DNA from: Fusarium oxysporum f. sp. lycopersici 4287
Lineage: Eukaryota > Ascomycota > Sordariomycetes > Hypocreales > Nectriaceae
Assembly: GCF_000149955.1 (NCBI RefSeq)
Contig: NC_030991.1
Location: 165,295 to 229,294 of the forward strand
Direction: 5' to 3'
DNA: 64,000 nt
Below are positions 1 to 11,073 of the stretch, one piece after another. A program made the position numbers and the translations under genes. The first letter of the stretch is position 1. Every line of letters starts with the position of its first letter. The notes under the pieces were generated by a model. That model ran no database searches. It had not been told where the DNA came from and saw only the letters and a program-made list of their open reading frames with translations.

Positions 1-1850
1 ATTATGAGTTTCCTTATTCCACTTCCCATGCCTGCTGCTCTGTTATCACCGGACAACCCGTATCTCGGCTCCACAGTATTCGAAATTACGTCTCACGCTC
101 TGCCGCAGTCAGCAGAGCAAACGGAGGCTTGGGCAAGCCAGCCTGAGACCATCTACATGACGCCGTATAACATAGCAGAACTGATGGACCCTTACATACC
201 GAACATCCAAATTTCCAGGTGGACATCAGTTGAGACAGACGATGAGTTGCTGCGAGCACTCTTGCGAGCATACTTTCTCTATGACTATGCAAATTACACT
301 TGTTTTCAGAAAGACATCTTCCTCCAGGCCATGAGAGACAGCGATACTCGATTTTGTTCTCCCTTACTTGTCAACGCTGTCCTAGCTGAGGCATGCGTAG
401 GTCACGAGAACGCAATAACACGTAGATTTGCTAATCCGTTACTCAGCATAGTTATCGTAAAGCCACTCACCGTGCCCAGTACTGGAGACCAGAAACTCTG
501 GGCTACAGGTTCCTCGCAGAGGCGAAACGACTCTGGGCGCTAGAGAGCGGTAAGTGCAAGCTCACTACTCTACACGCCGCAATGGTGTTGCATGTCATCT
601 ATACCATGAATGGGATGGATCAGGTCGGCATATCTTATCTGCTTCAGTCGGTTCAATTGGCGCAGAGCCTGAAGCTTTTTGCACCGGAGCAAACGGAAGG
701 GAGAACGAAGACTGCCCGTGTATTTACTGCTTGGGCCCTGTATCGCTGGCAATCGTGGGTCTTCTTACTCTATGTTCTACACAATCTGGGAAAGGCTGAT
801 GAATAGGCGATAGATTGCAGGCCTTCCACAATATGAGGGCTTCCCTGATCAGAGGACCTCCAGCGACGCCTATGCCAGACCTAGACGAGGAACCGTCGTG
901 GTATGGGGAACTCTGGTTAAGATACCCGCCCAGTTCGACACTGGTACCAATGCACTTTGGATATGTCTATCGAGCTCAAACGGAACTACGCCGTATTTCA
1001 AATGGCATTACCTGTATTATGTTTACGGGCCAAAAAACAGCTCGGAGTTTGCCATCAAGCGAACTTGATCGTTTACAAAAGGTACTCGACGACTGGTACA
1101 TTGCTCTCCCAGAACCCATCAAGTCGCACAAGGCAGTGCTACCGTGCCAGCTCATAATGCAGTAAGTTCCAAAACAGCAATAAGACTATATTGCGCGGGC
1201 CTCGAGGTTGACATATAGGCAGCATGGAGTACTGCGTCCTGCTCTTTAAAGTCGCTCAAATGGTGCAAGAAGGGATGAAGCCGCCACGCCTATCGACAGG
1301 TGTTAAAGCACTTAATAATAACACTCAACATTCTAGAGCTGTTGCATACGCTTTAAGATGCCTCGAAACTGTACTTCGTCTCTACTACCTACGCCACAGC
1401 TTCGAGCACGGCGACACATACCTGACCTATTTCCTCTCCATCCTAGCAAATACGACCATCGAGAACATGAATAGGGACTCAGTATCCCCGGATGATACGG
1501 AAACTCTTAAAATCCTACGTGCAACGCTTCTCCTCGCTGTTAAAGGCCTCTACGACCAAGGCCAGCACGTATACGTCTCGTCCGCCATGTGCCGGCTGAT
1601 AAGGGACCGCATGACGAAGGAAGACATGGACGCGCTGAGGCGACACACGACGTGGAAGGACGATCAACCGCTGGTCCCACAATATGTTAGATCGACGTTT
1701 CCGGTGACAATTGTGATGCTGGAAGAGGATTGGCAGATGGAGACAGTGGAGAATCTGGCCAAGAAGTATGATCAGTTGGCACTCGAGGCGAATGAGGGTG
1801 AAAGTAGTATGGTCATCACGCCGGATGGGAAGTCTGAACAGACTGGATGA
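1..1850 (+). CDS. Fungal Zn2Cys6-type transcription factor, C-terminal part (5' end outside window)
   Basis: Nuclear regulator of the fungal binuclear-cluster class. Only the middle-homology (fungal_trans) region and the C-terminus are here; the Zn2Cys6 DNA-binding domain would lie left of the window. The stretch at 240-400 reads RALLRAYFLYDYAN followed by FCSPLLVNAVLAEAC, the usual start of the fungal_trans domain, and 480-600 reads YRFLAEAKRLWALE. I infer at least three introns: one near 397-462 (its exact borders do not resolve cleanly in frame, so a small frameshift is possible), one near 759-822, and one at 1162-1222 that restores LIMHMEYCVLLF. The last exon ends at the TGA at 1848-1850. 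No target genes can be inferred. An inactive copy is possible because the first junction is irregular. Confidence 0.8.
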
Positions 1851-2827
1851 AAGCTATTGATCGACGGACTTGTCCTCCCAGTCAATAAACGCCCATCTGC
1901 GAGACAAACAGCAACAGGAAACGAGGATCGACATCAAAACCGGAGGGTAACCTCCGGCGTTCCAGCCACGTAGTCTTTATTAGATATCGCCCCTCTGGAC
2001 CGGACCTCTCTTGAACAACACGATCTCGCCCCAGGGGGCAACACTACTTCACTCGGCGGAGCAAAATCAAATCAGGGTCACTTATGATATCTTTCTCGTC
2101 ATGTGGAAAGCCTTAGCACGCCTGCAATCCCATCCAGGCTGCTTATGTCAAGTAAATACCGGCCACTGGTTCCTAATACTATACCAGAATCGAGTTTAAC
2201 GGAGGATATCTCTTGCTCCTAGTCTCAGTCTTCGCTTTCAGGCCACATCAAGATCCCCCGAGCGGGAACTCGTACGGCCTGCGAATCGTATCGAAAGAAG
2301 AAGATGCGAGTAAGACCTCCCTGAATGCGGTTATTGATTTTATATAAGAATTATGTAGCCTAAGATAAGTGCAGTGCAATGGCGGCAAGCCTATATAAGC
2401 GCTGTATTAAAACTACTATAGATTGCATCTACTGTACCGATAAGTAGGGAAAGGGCATACTAGCCCTGGAAGGGCGCAATAGCGAGTTGATGACCGAGTT
2501 AGAATAGCTATGTAATTTACCTATTGAGACGTCGTAACATAGACCTACGCTAGTACCATACACGCCAACTGAAGTCCCCAATTGGACACTCCATTTCTTT
2601 ACGTACAGTAAGTGAAAGGGCGACTAGTGCTGCCTTGGAGCTTCTGAAGCTGGTTGCCAATCAATCCAATCCAGTCCAATCCTTCGAGAAACCCAAATTC
2701 AGTCCCGCCAGTCCAATCCATATTGCCTCCAATCCAATCAGATCACTGACTGAGAAGCAATAACCAAACTCATAATCATTGAACAAGGGGCCAGTGTAAA
2801 GACAAGGCAGGACCAGCTGCTAAAGTA
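1851..2827. other. Intergenic, no gene seen
   Basis: No convincing coding region. Short degenerate reiterations of CCAAT/TCCAATCC occur around 2655-2745. The stretch separates two convergent genes and probably holds both 3' UTRs. Confidence 0.5.
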
Positions 2828-3850
2828 CTACTTAGTCGCCTCGGAAGTGACAGCAGATACCTTCATGAATTCCTTAAACATACCCATTAATGAACCCATG
2901 TTATTATCCATCTTCGTAGTCATATCCTTCATATCCTTTAGCTGGTTTTCTAGGCTCTCGACCCTGTCCTCCAGCTTCTGGAGCATTCGAGTGATGCGCT
3001 CCTCCTTGAGCTCCTCCTTGGGTGTCTCCTCGGTGGCCTCCTCAGCCTTGGCCTCCTCCTTGGGAGGAGGAGGCTTGAAGCTCTCAATGGTCTTCTTATA
3101 AGCCTCAGACTCGGTCACGGTGGTAGCGAGCTCCTTGGCCTCAGCGATCTTGAGTTTCAGCTGGGCGACCCAGTTGTCACGTTCAGCAGTGTTGGCAGCC
3201 CTGAAGCTGTGCTTGTTGCCCTTGGAGGTGAAATGGAACTTGTGGGAGGCATCTATCTCGGGCTCAGTGGCATCAGCCTGTGGGGCACGTCGTTAGAATA
3301 AACTATGCACTCTGCAGATGATTTTCTTTTGTGGATCCGCGGGAGCTTAGCTTACCAGGCTGATGATGCCGGATGGGTTCATTTTGTCGCCGAAGAAGAG
3401 GAGACCCTGACCGGTGTGAGAGGCCCAGGCGATGTTGCTGTGGGCAGTCTCGGCCGACTTCTCGGTCTTAAGGTACTGTGTGAGCGCTTTGGGCTCGAAG
3501 GCGTCGGTGCCGAAGAAGAAGAACTCCTTGCTGGCAATCAGGCTCCTGTGGGGGAATCAAGGTCAGCAAACGGGACATGTGCATCGTGATGCAACGTCGC
3601 GGCGCGACGCACGTGCAAGGGCTTACCTGGGGAAGCTGACGTCATGAGCCTTGTGGCCCAGATGGCCCTCCTCAATGGGCTTGATCTCCTTGTTCTCAGT
3701 CTTGGACTTCTCAGTCTCAGTAGGCTTGTCCTCCTCGGCGGGCTTGTCCTCGGTGGCGAGAGCCTCGGTGGGGGTCTCGTTGACGGGAGCGGGAGCGGTC
3801 TCGGGCTTGATCTCCTGAGGGACCTCGACGTTCTTCTGTTCCTCGGCCAT
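2828..3850 (-). CDS. PH-domain protein of the Meu6 (meiotic expression up-regulated 6) type
   Basis: Complete three-exon gene: exons 3627-3850, 3356-3545 and 2828-3277. Introns 3546-3626 and 3278-3355 have GTAAG donors and CAG acceptors, and all phases close. The product is about 287 residues. An acidic, Pro/Glu/Thr-rich N-terminus (to about residue 60) precedes a pleckstrin-homology-like domain with FFFFGTDAFEPKAL, GLLFFGDKMNPSGIISL and FRAANTAERDNWVAQL, the last being the typical PH C-terminal helix. A Glu/Lys-rich coiled coil follows (TRMLQKLEDRVESLENQLK). This layout matches the fungal PH protein family related to S. pombe Meu6; PH domains of this kind are expected to bind lipids or proteins at membranes. 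The exact role is not known from sequence. The start ATG lies in a consensus-like context behind a pyrimidine-rich upstream stretch. Confidence 0.88.
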
Positions 3851-5505
3851 TTTGAATAGAGTTGTAGTGAGAGTAGGTTTTTTTTGTCACAAACAAATGC
3901 GGAGGTATAATAAAGAAAAAAGATCCTAATAGATCCAGGCACAGAAAAAGCGTTGGATGTTTGAGTGTGGTCTTGGGACAGAGTGGCGAGGAAGAAAGAG
4001 TAGGGAAAGGCTGCTGGAGCACGGGGACGCGGGGGGTTACGAATGACCAAAACATCACAAAAGTAGCTCAGCATGGATACATACTTTCCACCAGCTCAAC
4101 CTACAACAGATCTTGGTCCCATGCTAGTTCCCGGTGATCATCGCCACATTTCACCCTTGTCTGCACCAAAACGACTCGAGTGCTGAATAGAAGGTGGGCT
4201 TCTTGTGACAATCTGCAAAGAAGTTGCCCCAACAGAGGGGCATCCAGAATGCGTATCCAGCCGCTTCTAGCAGATAAGCAAGCAAGTAGGCTCATGTCGA
4301 TTGATAGCAGAGAAGTCAAAATTACATCGCGACAAGCAAAAGGGATGGTTTCGACGTCATAAATGGATGACTTTCTGCGGGGTATTCTACTACGTGTCGC
4401 ACCACCCGATATCTATTGCTCTGACTATCTTCAGATGACAAGAGTTCTCGATTATCGATGATGGGAAGCGGCGTCATTAGGCGTCATTACAGATCTGTGG
4501 GAAGGTTCCTGCTCAAAGGCAATGTTTTTGCTTCTGGGAGGGAGAGAAGGGAGTGGATTAGTACGTAGCCTAGCCACAGTATTGGCTTCTCTAAAATGAT
4601 AATTGATTTCTTTTCAATTCCAACGATGTCGTCCCAGCCGGGGTGAATATTCAGCCTTGCAGGACAGATGGCTACGGCTCAAAGGGGCTGGCTCCAAGCG
4701 GATAGGAGCAGCTCAATGTATATCGTTTTGGGAGAAAAGTGGGGTTGTTCAAATATCCAATAGATCCGAATCGATCATTTTTGTATCCAAATCAAATCAA
4801 ATCAAATTGGAGACTCGATTTGATATGATTTGTTTGTTTGCAAGCCTGAGCTTGATGTTGAGGAAGCAAGCCTCTTCTGGGTCTCAACTGCCTTGTTCGA
4901 TGACCTCCCAATAGTGCCAGTACTTATGGCTCGATATGGGATGGCAATAAGCTTCATGGCTCTGATGCGATCCATGTGATCAATTCACACCCTCAGCAGT
5001 CATCGGTGGTGTAGGGAACAAGTCGCCGCTTGAGGCGTCATCGTGACGTATCTACCTCGTACCCCTCCGCTCATTTTCCTTTACAGACTTGTATGTGTTG
5101 TATCGTGTCGTCGACGGGGGGTTGTTGGCGCCAGCAGCCCTCTGGCTCGGATGCATGACGATGAACCAAGCTTCTCGAGTAGCACCGGTGGCAATGCGTA
5201 AGGTACGGCCGCTTAGGTCAAAATCGATGCCCTGCACGTGCTTTGCGTTATACGGGGCACTCCAATGGCGAAACGATATCGTGATATATTGTCAAAAAAG
5301 TGACTGGGCCTGCAGATCGGCCGGCGCGGTAGACCGACGATGCTAACGAAATCGAGTCGAAAGACGGGGTAATAATCGTCTTCCTCGCTTGCCGGCTTTG
5401 AGCCTGTCTTCTTGCTCGCTAGTCTCGGCGCTGTAGGAGGTCAAGAGCACGTGCCCTAGACGATATGTGAAGGTCTTAATCGGCCTCTTCAGAGGATTCA
5501 TCGTC
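3851..5505. other. Intergenic, with an AAATC-type reiteration near 4785-4850
   Basis: Holds the promoter of the minus-strand PH gene (C/T-rich on its coding strand, 3860-4000). Around 4785-4850 there are tandem CAAAT units followed by partly complementary GATTTG units, an imperfect palindrome. No coding region supported; small open frames have no recognisable product. Confidence 0.45.
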
Positions 5506-6640
5506 TCAATGGCCATCCTCGTCGAGTGCTATGAAGCAACCATTGTTTTCGCCTTCATCTGTGTTGTAGGCGCACTCATCACTTCGAACTACCCTTTGTG
5601 GAGGCTCTGTCTGAAAGAAAACATCGCAGATGCGGATCGGCTTGATCCCTTCTAGCCGTGGCTGTAGCTTTGACATGCAGATGACTGCGAAGAGCGAATT
5701 GGCCCTCGTTGTTGTCAAGAACCTTGTCCATCCATTGGATTTGTTCCCGAGTTCGTTCACAAACATCGGGGACGGATTCAACGACATTAAGCAACCACAT
5801 CATGTTATGTCGGGTAGGTAGCAGTAATGTCGATCAAAAGTGCTTGGTCCCTTCGTACTCCTCCAAGATGATGCCGGCTGAAATGGGCAGAAGTAAGAAA
5901 TACTCCCTTCCGCGTTCCCGGTCCTCCCAATGTGGCAGGTGCCATGGGAGCAGAGAGGGTCGTCCATGTTCTGCATACCATCGTGGACCGACAAGTTTCG
6001 AGAAGTGCTCGACAGACGAGCATATCAAACTCCGCTGTGCTAGTCCGGTATTACACAAGCGATCCGTCTCGTACATGCATTTCCACCATAATCTACAAAG
6101 CACGCTTTCCAAGGAGTGGAAGTACCCCACTGTCATATCCTCGGACTTCGTGTCTGGCGCGATGTCTGGGTGTCGTGTCTTATGATCATGGACCCATTGC
6201 CATAGAATACGGGCGTTATCTTCAGGTGGAGAGAAGTATGGCGCCCAAAATTGGATCTTGAAGAATGTTGGTTTTCCATAGTACCAAGACTTGTCGTGTT
6301 GATAGGTGCCGACCTCGTTTTTCTGACTACTGTTGAGTGCAACCATGATATAATCTCCAACTACATGACGAAACCGGCAATCGAACGGCCCTGCATATTG
6401 CTGAACTGTCTCCCAAGACTCTTTGAACGCCCGGTAGAGTCTGAAGAAGTAAAGATGATTCCACGACGGTGGGCTGGGTCGGTGGAAAAGATGACGGAAC
6501 ACGAAAGACGACCACCCATCATGAGGTGGCAAGTACTTTCGTGTAGTTATCCAGCAGGGTAACTCTTGAGGTAACTTATCTGGGTCGGTATCTGAGTAGA
6601 GTTTAGCATAGAGAGCCCATAGGTATCTAAAGTCGGTCAA
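5506..6640 (-). pseudogene. Unrecognised fungal protein gene, interrupted by one in-frame TGA
   Basis: The minus strand is open from 6640 to 5837, ending in EEYEGTKHF and a TGA (5834-5836). The same frame then continues to about 5579 with protein-like sequence (MMWLLNVVESVPDVCERTREQIQW), so a single nonsense change divides an otherwise continuous reading frame. A further acidic segment (DECAYNTDEGENNG) lies in another frame down to 5506 and may be a last exon. No ATG is present at the 5' end at 6640; the frame there starts without one, so an upstream exon is missing or lost. The composition (Trp/His/Tyr-rich, with LLPWHLPHWEDRERGREYF) does not match a family I know. The copy lies directly beside the 3' end of a LINE. 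Confidence 0.45.
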
Positions 6641-6788
6641 TTTCGTTTACCTACCTCAGGTCGGCTCTCTATTCTGTCGCAAGGATACTCTCGGGGGTTA
6701 GCAGGGATTGTGTTGGTACTGACCACCATGATGTGATTGGCCCGCTGTAGGGTTCTCAATTGCCACGGGTGGTAAGATGACCAAGAGC

Positions 6789-6813
6789 TATGTTATGTTA
6801 TGTTATGTTATGT
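6789..6813 (-). repeat. LINE 3' simple-repeat tail, five TATGT units (ACATA on element strand)
   Basis: Five tandem TATGT units on the plus strand end the LINE in place of poly(A). Short tandem-repeat tails are known in several non-LTR clades. The adjacent 6814-6870 sequence (GC-rich, with CCGGGGGGCCGTAGG) is the element's terminal 3'UTR. Confidence 0.7.
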
Positions 6814-7177
6814 GTATTTTTCGTCCGGGGGGCCGTAGGCCCCGAAAGTCCCCTACTGGAGCACAGGACGTGCTGAGCTAGAGAAATCGGAGCATATCTA
6901 CACGCTAATTACAGGAATGCTATTGGCCATAGAGGATTAGTCATTCGCCACGCGAAATTAGTCTTTCCTATGGCGTCCAATTTCTGCAAACGCGTCAGTG
7001 AACCGTACTCCATCCAGCATATCATCGGCACAAATGGCGCATTCTATCGAGCCTGTTACCCGTCAGCGGGATGACAAGGCGCAGCTGGCACAACGCAGCC
7101 GCTTCTTGGAGCCTGATATCAGGAAGGCAGAGATCAGCCTATGCGTGCGGCAGTTTGAGACTGCCTCAAGTTGATCC

Positions 7178-7217
7178 CGACCAGATGAAGGGCGCTGCAA
7201 CGCCCCTCATCTGGTCG
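7178..7217. repeat. Perfect-loop hairpin in LINE 3'UTR
   Basis: Inverted repeat with 17-bp arms (7178-7194 and 7201-7217), one mismatch, and a 6-base loop CTGCAA. It lies about 110-150 bp beyond the ORF2 stop on the element strand. Structured 3'UTRs are used by some LINE reverse transcriptases to recognise their own RNA; that role is inference here. Confidence 0.7.
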
Positions 7218-7323
7218 AAACAGGTAAGAGAGAGACAAAGAAAGAAACAAAATCTGTACAAAAGCGACGTGCAGAAGATAGGGACGGTAGGAGAGTCGCG
7301 AGTGCGTCCCTGGTCGTCGTTGC

Positions 7324-10300
7324 CTAATAACGAGGGCATATCTTTCCAAAGAACGAGCTGTCCTTGGAAAGGTCGACGAATTTGGTGAAAGCTCTCCCTG
7401 TTGCTAGATTGATTGCTGCATTCGGTGATGGGGTCAGCCTCACCCGATGACGCGGTGGTACTTTTCTGCAGTAGAATATGTGATCCGGTGCCTTGCGTCG
7501 GCCGCATGAGCAGACCAGGCGTGCGTCGTTGTGGTTGAACCTCTCGTGATACACGGCGAAGTCCCCGTGGAGGGACCTCGCTGCCAACAAGTGGTGCAAG
7601 GCTGCGCGCGGGAGTGACAGCTCCGACGGGCAGCCTGTGGTCGCCTTGAGGTTGAGTTTCTTGTACTGCTCGGGAGCGGACGTGGACCACCATGCCTCGA
7701 ATGCTTCTTTCAGTTTCTGTCTTGCGATTCTTCGTAGGTGAGCCAGCGTCGGTTGAGCATCTTTGGGCTCGGGCAGTGCTGATGCTGCTTTTGCCAGTAT
7801 GTCGGCCTGTTCGTTGCCGGGGATATCGGAGTGTCCTGGCACCCAAAGCACCTGGACGGCTCCATGCGATGTTGCCAGAGCCTGGAACTCGAGGAAGACG
7901 TGTTGAGAGGAGTCAGAGGGTGTACCTCGCAGGCACGTGGCGGCCGCGAGGTTATCCAGGCAGATGAAGATGTTCTGTGCTGCATCTCGCAGGTTTAGGG
8001 CAGCCTTCAGGCCCTCCAATGCCCCGGTAGCTTCAGCGTCGAAGACCTCAGCAGGTCCAAGGCGACCCGATCCGTCAAAGGTTGGGACATTGTTCTGGTG
8101 AATGGTAAAGCCGTAGCTGGCCACCCCTTCTGAGGACAGAGAGCCGTCGGAGTATACAACCAAGGTGAGCGGGTCGAGAGACTCGACCCAGCGGATAAAG
8201 GCGTCGGCTGATTTCTTCTTTGATGCCATCTGGAGTGGAGGCATTTGTTCTTGATGGGAGCATCGTTGAATAAGCTTTGGTCGTGTGCAGGATGCCAAGA
8301 GTTCGTCTGTGCGTCGAAGACGTGTCCTGAAGACACTTTCTGTCTGTATTTGATATCTTCGCTTGATGAGGTCATGGTAAGTAGGTTGGTGAGGCCGGCG
8401 TGGCGGGCGCGTTCGGCCCGCCAGAGGGTGAGCTTCATCCAATGATTTGAGTCGTGCGGAGAATCTAAGTCGCCTTGCTTCGAGCAGTTGATCGACTGGT
8501 GGTATACCGCTTTCTCTATGTAGGATGGCGGTGGGTGTCGTCTTCCAGACAGGTAGTATGGCTCTCATTGCCTGGTTCATGGCTTTGGCCATTATCTGTA
8601 CGAGGTGCTGATTACTGGATGGTAGGTCCTTTGTGGGCTGGTTCCACCGCAGCCTGGTCCTGCCCGGGTACCACGCCTCGGAGCCGTGAAGCAGCACCGG
8701 TTCGACACATGCTCTGACGGCACTTCGCACAGCGCTCGGCAGAGGGCCGTGTATCGTGTTGGTGAGGCCCCGTAGATGGTAGGCCACTGCCTTCGCTTTA
8801 GCCGCCCATTTCTCGACATGGAGTCGGAACGATAGTCTGCTGTCCAGCCAGATGCCAAGCCAGCGCAGAGCTGATTCAGGGTGCTTCTCTGCATCGCCGT
8901 GGCGTACCGCCGGAGCAGTCCTGAGCTTGCTACAGGAGAAGTGCATGACTTCGGTCTTCTTCGTGTCAAAGGAAACGCCGTTCGCTGCGCCCCATCGCAC
9001 CATCTCAGCGATGGAGCTAGATGCCATAGCAGTGGTCTCATCTACTGTGTCCCCTATGGATAGGATAGCCGTGTCATCTGCATAGCCGAAACGACCTCGT
9101 GGGTTGCCTAATCGGTAAATTGGCTCAGTGTAGAGCAGAAAGAGTATCGGCGATACTGGCGACCCCTGAGGGAGGCCGCACTGGAGGGGAGAAGAGGGCG
9201 TGACGGTGTCCTGGTACCTGACACGCGCAGACCGGCCGCTCATGAAGGAGCCAGCCCAGCGAGCCAAATGGTCAGGCCAGCCCTGTTCGCGGAGACGCAG
9301 CACAAGCCTATTGCACATGACGGTGTCGAAGGCACCCTGAACATCCATTGTGACCAGAGTCGCCACTTTCTTGCGTGCAAACGCTTCTTCGATGTCGTGT
9401 ATCAGGGCAGTCACCAGGTCTGTTGCAGACCTCTTGGGGAGCGCTCCAGCTTGCTGTGAGTGAAGGACGCTGTAGTGCACAGCTGCCCAGGCTAGGCGGC
9501 GTGCGATGAGTCGCTCGAGTCCCTTGCCGAGGCAGGAGAGCAGTGAGATGGGTCGCCATGCTCGCGGCTCTGTGAGGTCTCTTCGCCCTGGTTTCGCGAT
9601 CATGACCACCTCCGCCTCCTTGAATGGTTTCGGATGATGGCCTACAGAGAGGCATCCTTCAAACAAGCGGCGGATGTGTGTCCCAATGATGTGCCATACA
9701 GCTTTGAGAAGGTTGACGGTGATGTTATCTGACCCTGGAGATGTATTGCCTGTGTGGATGGTGGCATACTGCGCCTCATCTAGCGAGATCTCAGACGAGA
9801 AAGGAATCAACCTAGAAGGGGATACTGGTGTCCACGCGTTTGCGATGTCGTCCTCAGCAGTTCTTCGTTCAAGCGTAGCCTGCCGGAGTGCGTTGGCTTT
9901 ATCCATCTGGGTTTCGTACACGACATTGTTGACCTGTAAGGGCGGGGGCTGGAAGCCTCCAGGGGGTTTCAGCCACCGGACAGCCTTGAAAACAGCGCTA
10001 TTACTGGTGAAGCTGTCGATGAGGTTCCGCCAATACTGTCTCTTGGCCCGGCGGACCACACGGTGAAAGTCTCTTTTGGCGACCTGAACATTCTGGTTGA
10101 AGCTGAGAGGGTAGAGTCGTCTGATGGCTCGGAAACCAGCCGCCGCGGCGGCGCACTCCTCTGTCCACCAGGGGGCTGAGCGTCCGCCTTTCCGTGCCGA
10201 CCGGCCAGCTGCCTTCGCTGCGGATGTCAGTAGACTTGCAAGTGAAGACGCAAGCTCGTCCAGCTCTTCGGGGGTCGAGTCTGCCCGGGGGATTTCTGCG

Positions 10301-11073
10301 GCTCCAAGTTCTACAATCTCGACAAATCGCTTAAGCTCATCTTCCGTCGTAACCCGGATCTTGCCCGGCTGCGATGGAGCCAGCTTGATGTCGGGAAAGG
10401 TCAAGCTGAGCGTGAAATGGTCAGAGCTAGTGGCGAGATGGTCCTCCACGGTAGCTTCGGCCAAAGGCATATTAGTAAATGCAAGGTCGATGGTATTGCC
10501 ATGCGGGTTTGTCGGTATATCTAGAGTGTTGAGAAGGCTGAGTTCATGCTCTGACGCCCAGTCTGCAATTTCTTGGCCGCGGTTTGTAGCCTGGCCTGTC
10601 TGCCAAGTATGGTGTCTGGCATTGAAATCGCCAGCAACGAGGCAGCGCTCCGGGACAGGCCATCGCAGTAGCGTGTTCAAGGCGTCCTTCTCGTCGTTTT
10701 GGCGATAGAAGTTAACTATCGTCATGCCGTTGACCGTGATCCACAGAATGTCGCGCGTCTCAAAGGGCCGAATCTGGTCGGCCAGAAGTCTTGGGTCTCG
10801 TCGGACATATGTCATCACTCTAGGCCGAGTGTCGTTGCTGTTCCACATGTCGACTGGCGTGAACACGTCGTATGCAGGGTGTGTCTTGGTCAGACAGCGG
10901 TCTTTGGTATGAGCTGTCTACGGCTCCTGCAGGAGTACAATGTCATATCGTTCCGTGTCGGCCAGCGCCAGGGCGCAGTCGTGGGCCGGAGGGATCTTGC
11001 CGACGTTAGCCTGGAAGACCTTGAGCGGCTTCTTGTCGTTCTTTTGTGTCTGCGAGTACCTATTCCTGGTCAT
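7324..11073 (-). pseudogene. LINE copy 1 ORF2: endonuclease / reverse transcriptase / RNase H polyprotein
   Basis: About 1250 codons from the ATG at 11071-11073, but codon 52 is TAG (10918-10920) where copy 2 has Trp (LLQEPWTAH); the remaining 1180 codons are open. N-terminal exonuclease-endonuclease-phosphatase domain with AGDFNARH and a later SSDHF. Central RT with GLPQGSPVSPILF and the catalytic YADD box. C-terminal RNase H with YSDGS, the acidic EATGAL and DNLAA motifs, and WVPGHSDIPGNEQAD. A final CCHC-like knuckle (CSCGRRKAPDHIFYC) follows. In the family this protein nicks the target and primes cDNA synthesis there. It begins inside the last codons of ORF1 (14-nt overlap). Apart from the TAG it looks young. 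Confidence 0.9.

Noticed and set aside
2828..3850. RanBP1 as identity of the PH-domain gene
   Set aside because: The domain ends in the AANTAERDNWV helix and the C-terminus is a coiled coil, which fits the Meu6-type PH family better than the Ran-binding domain.
3538..4074. Long antisense frames across the PH gene and its promoter
   Set aside because: Low-complexity Arg/Ser/Pro frames that shadow the real gene in another frame; no conserved features.
10124..10708. 194-codon plus-strand frame inside LINE copy 1 (and its counterpart at 54916-55458)
   Set aside because: Antisense shadow of the endonuclease-RT coding strand; kept open by codon bias of the real frame.
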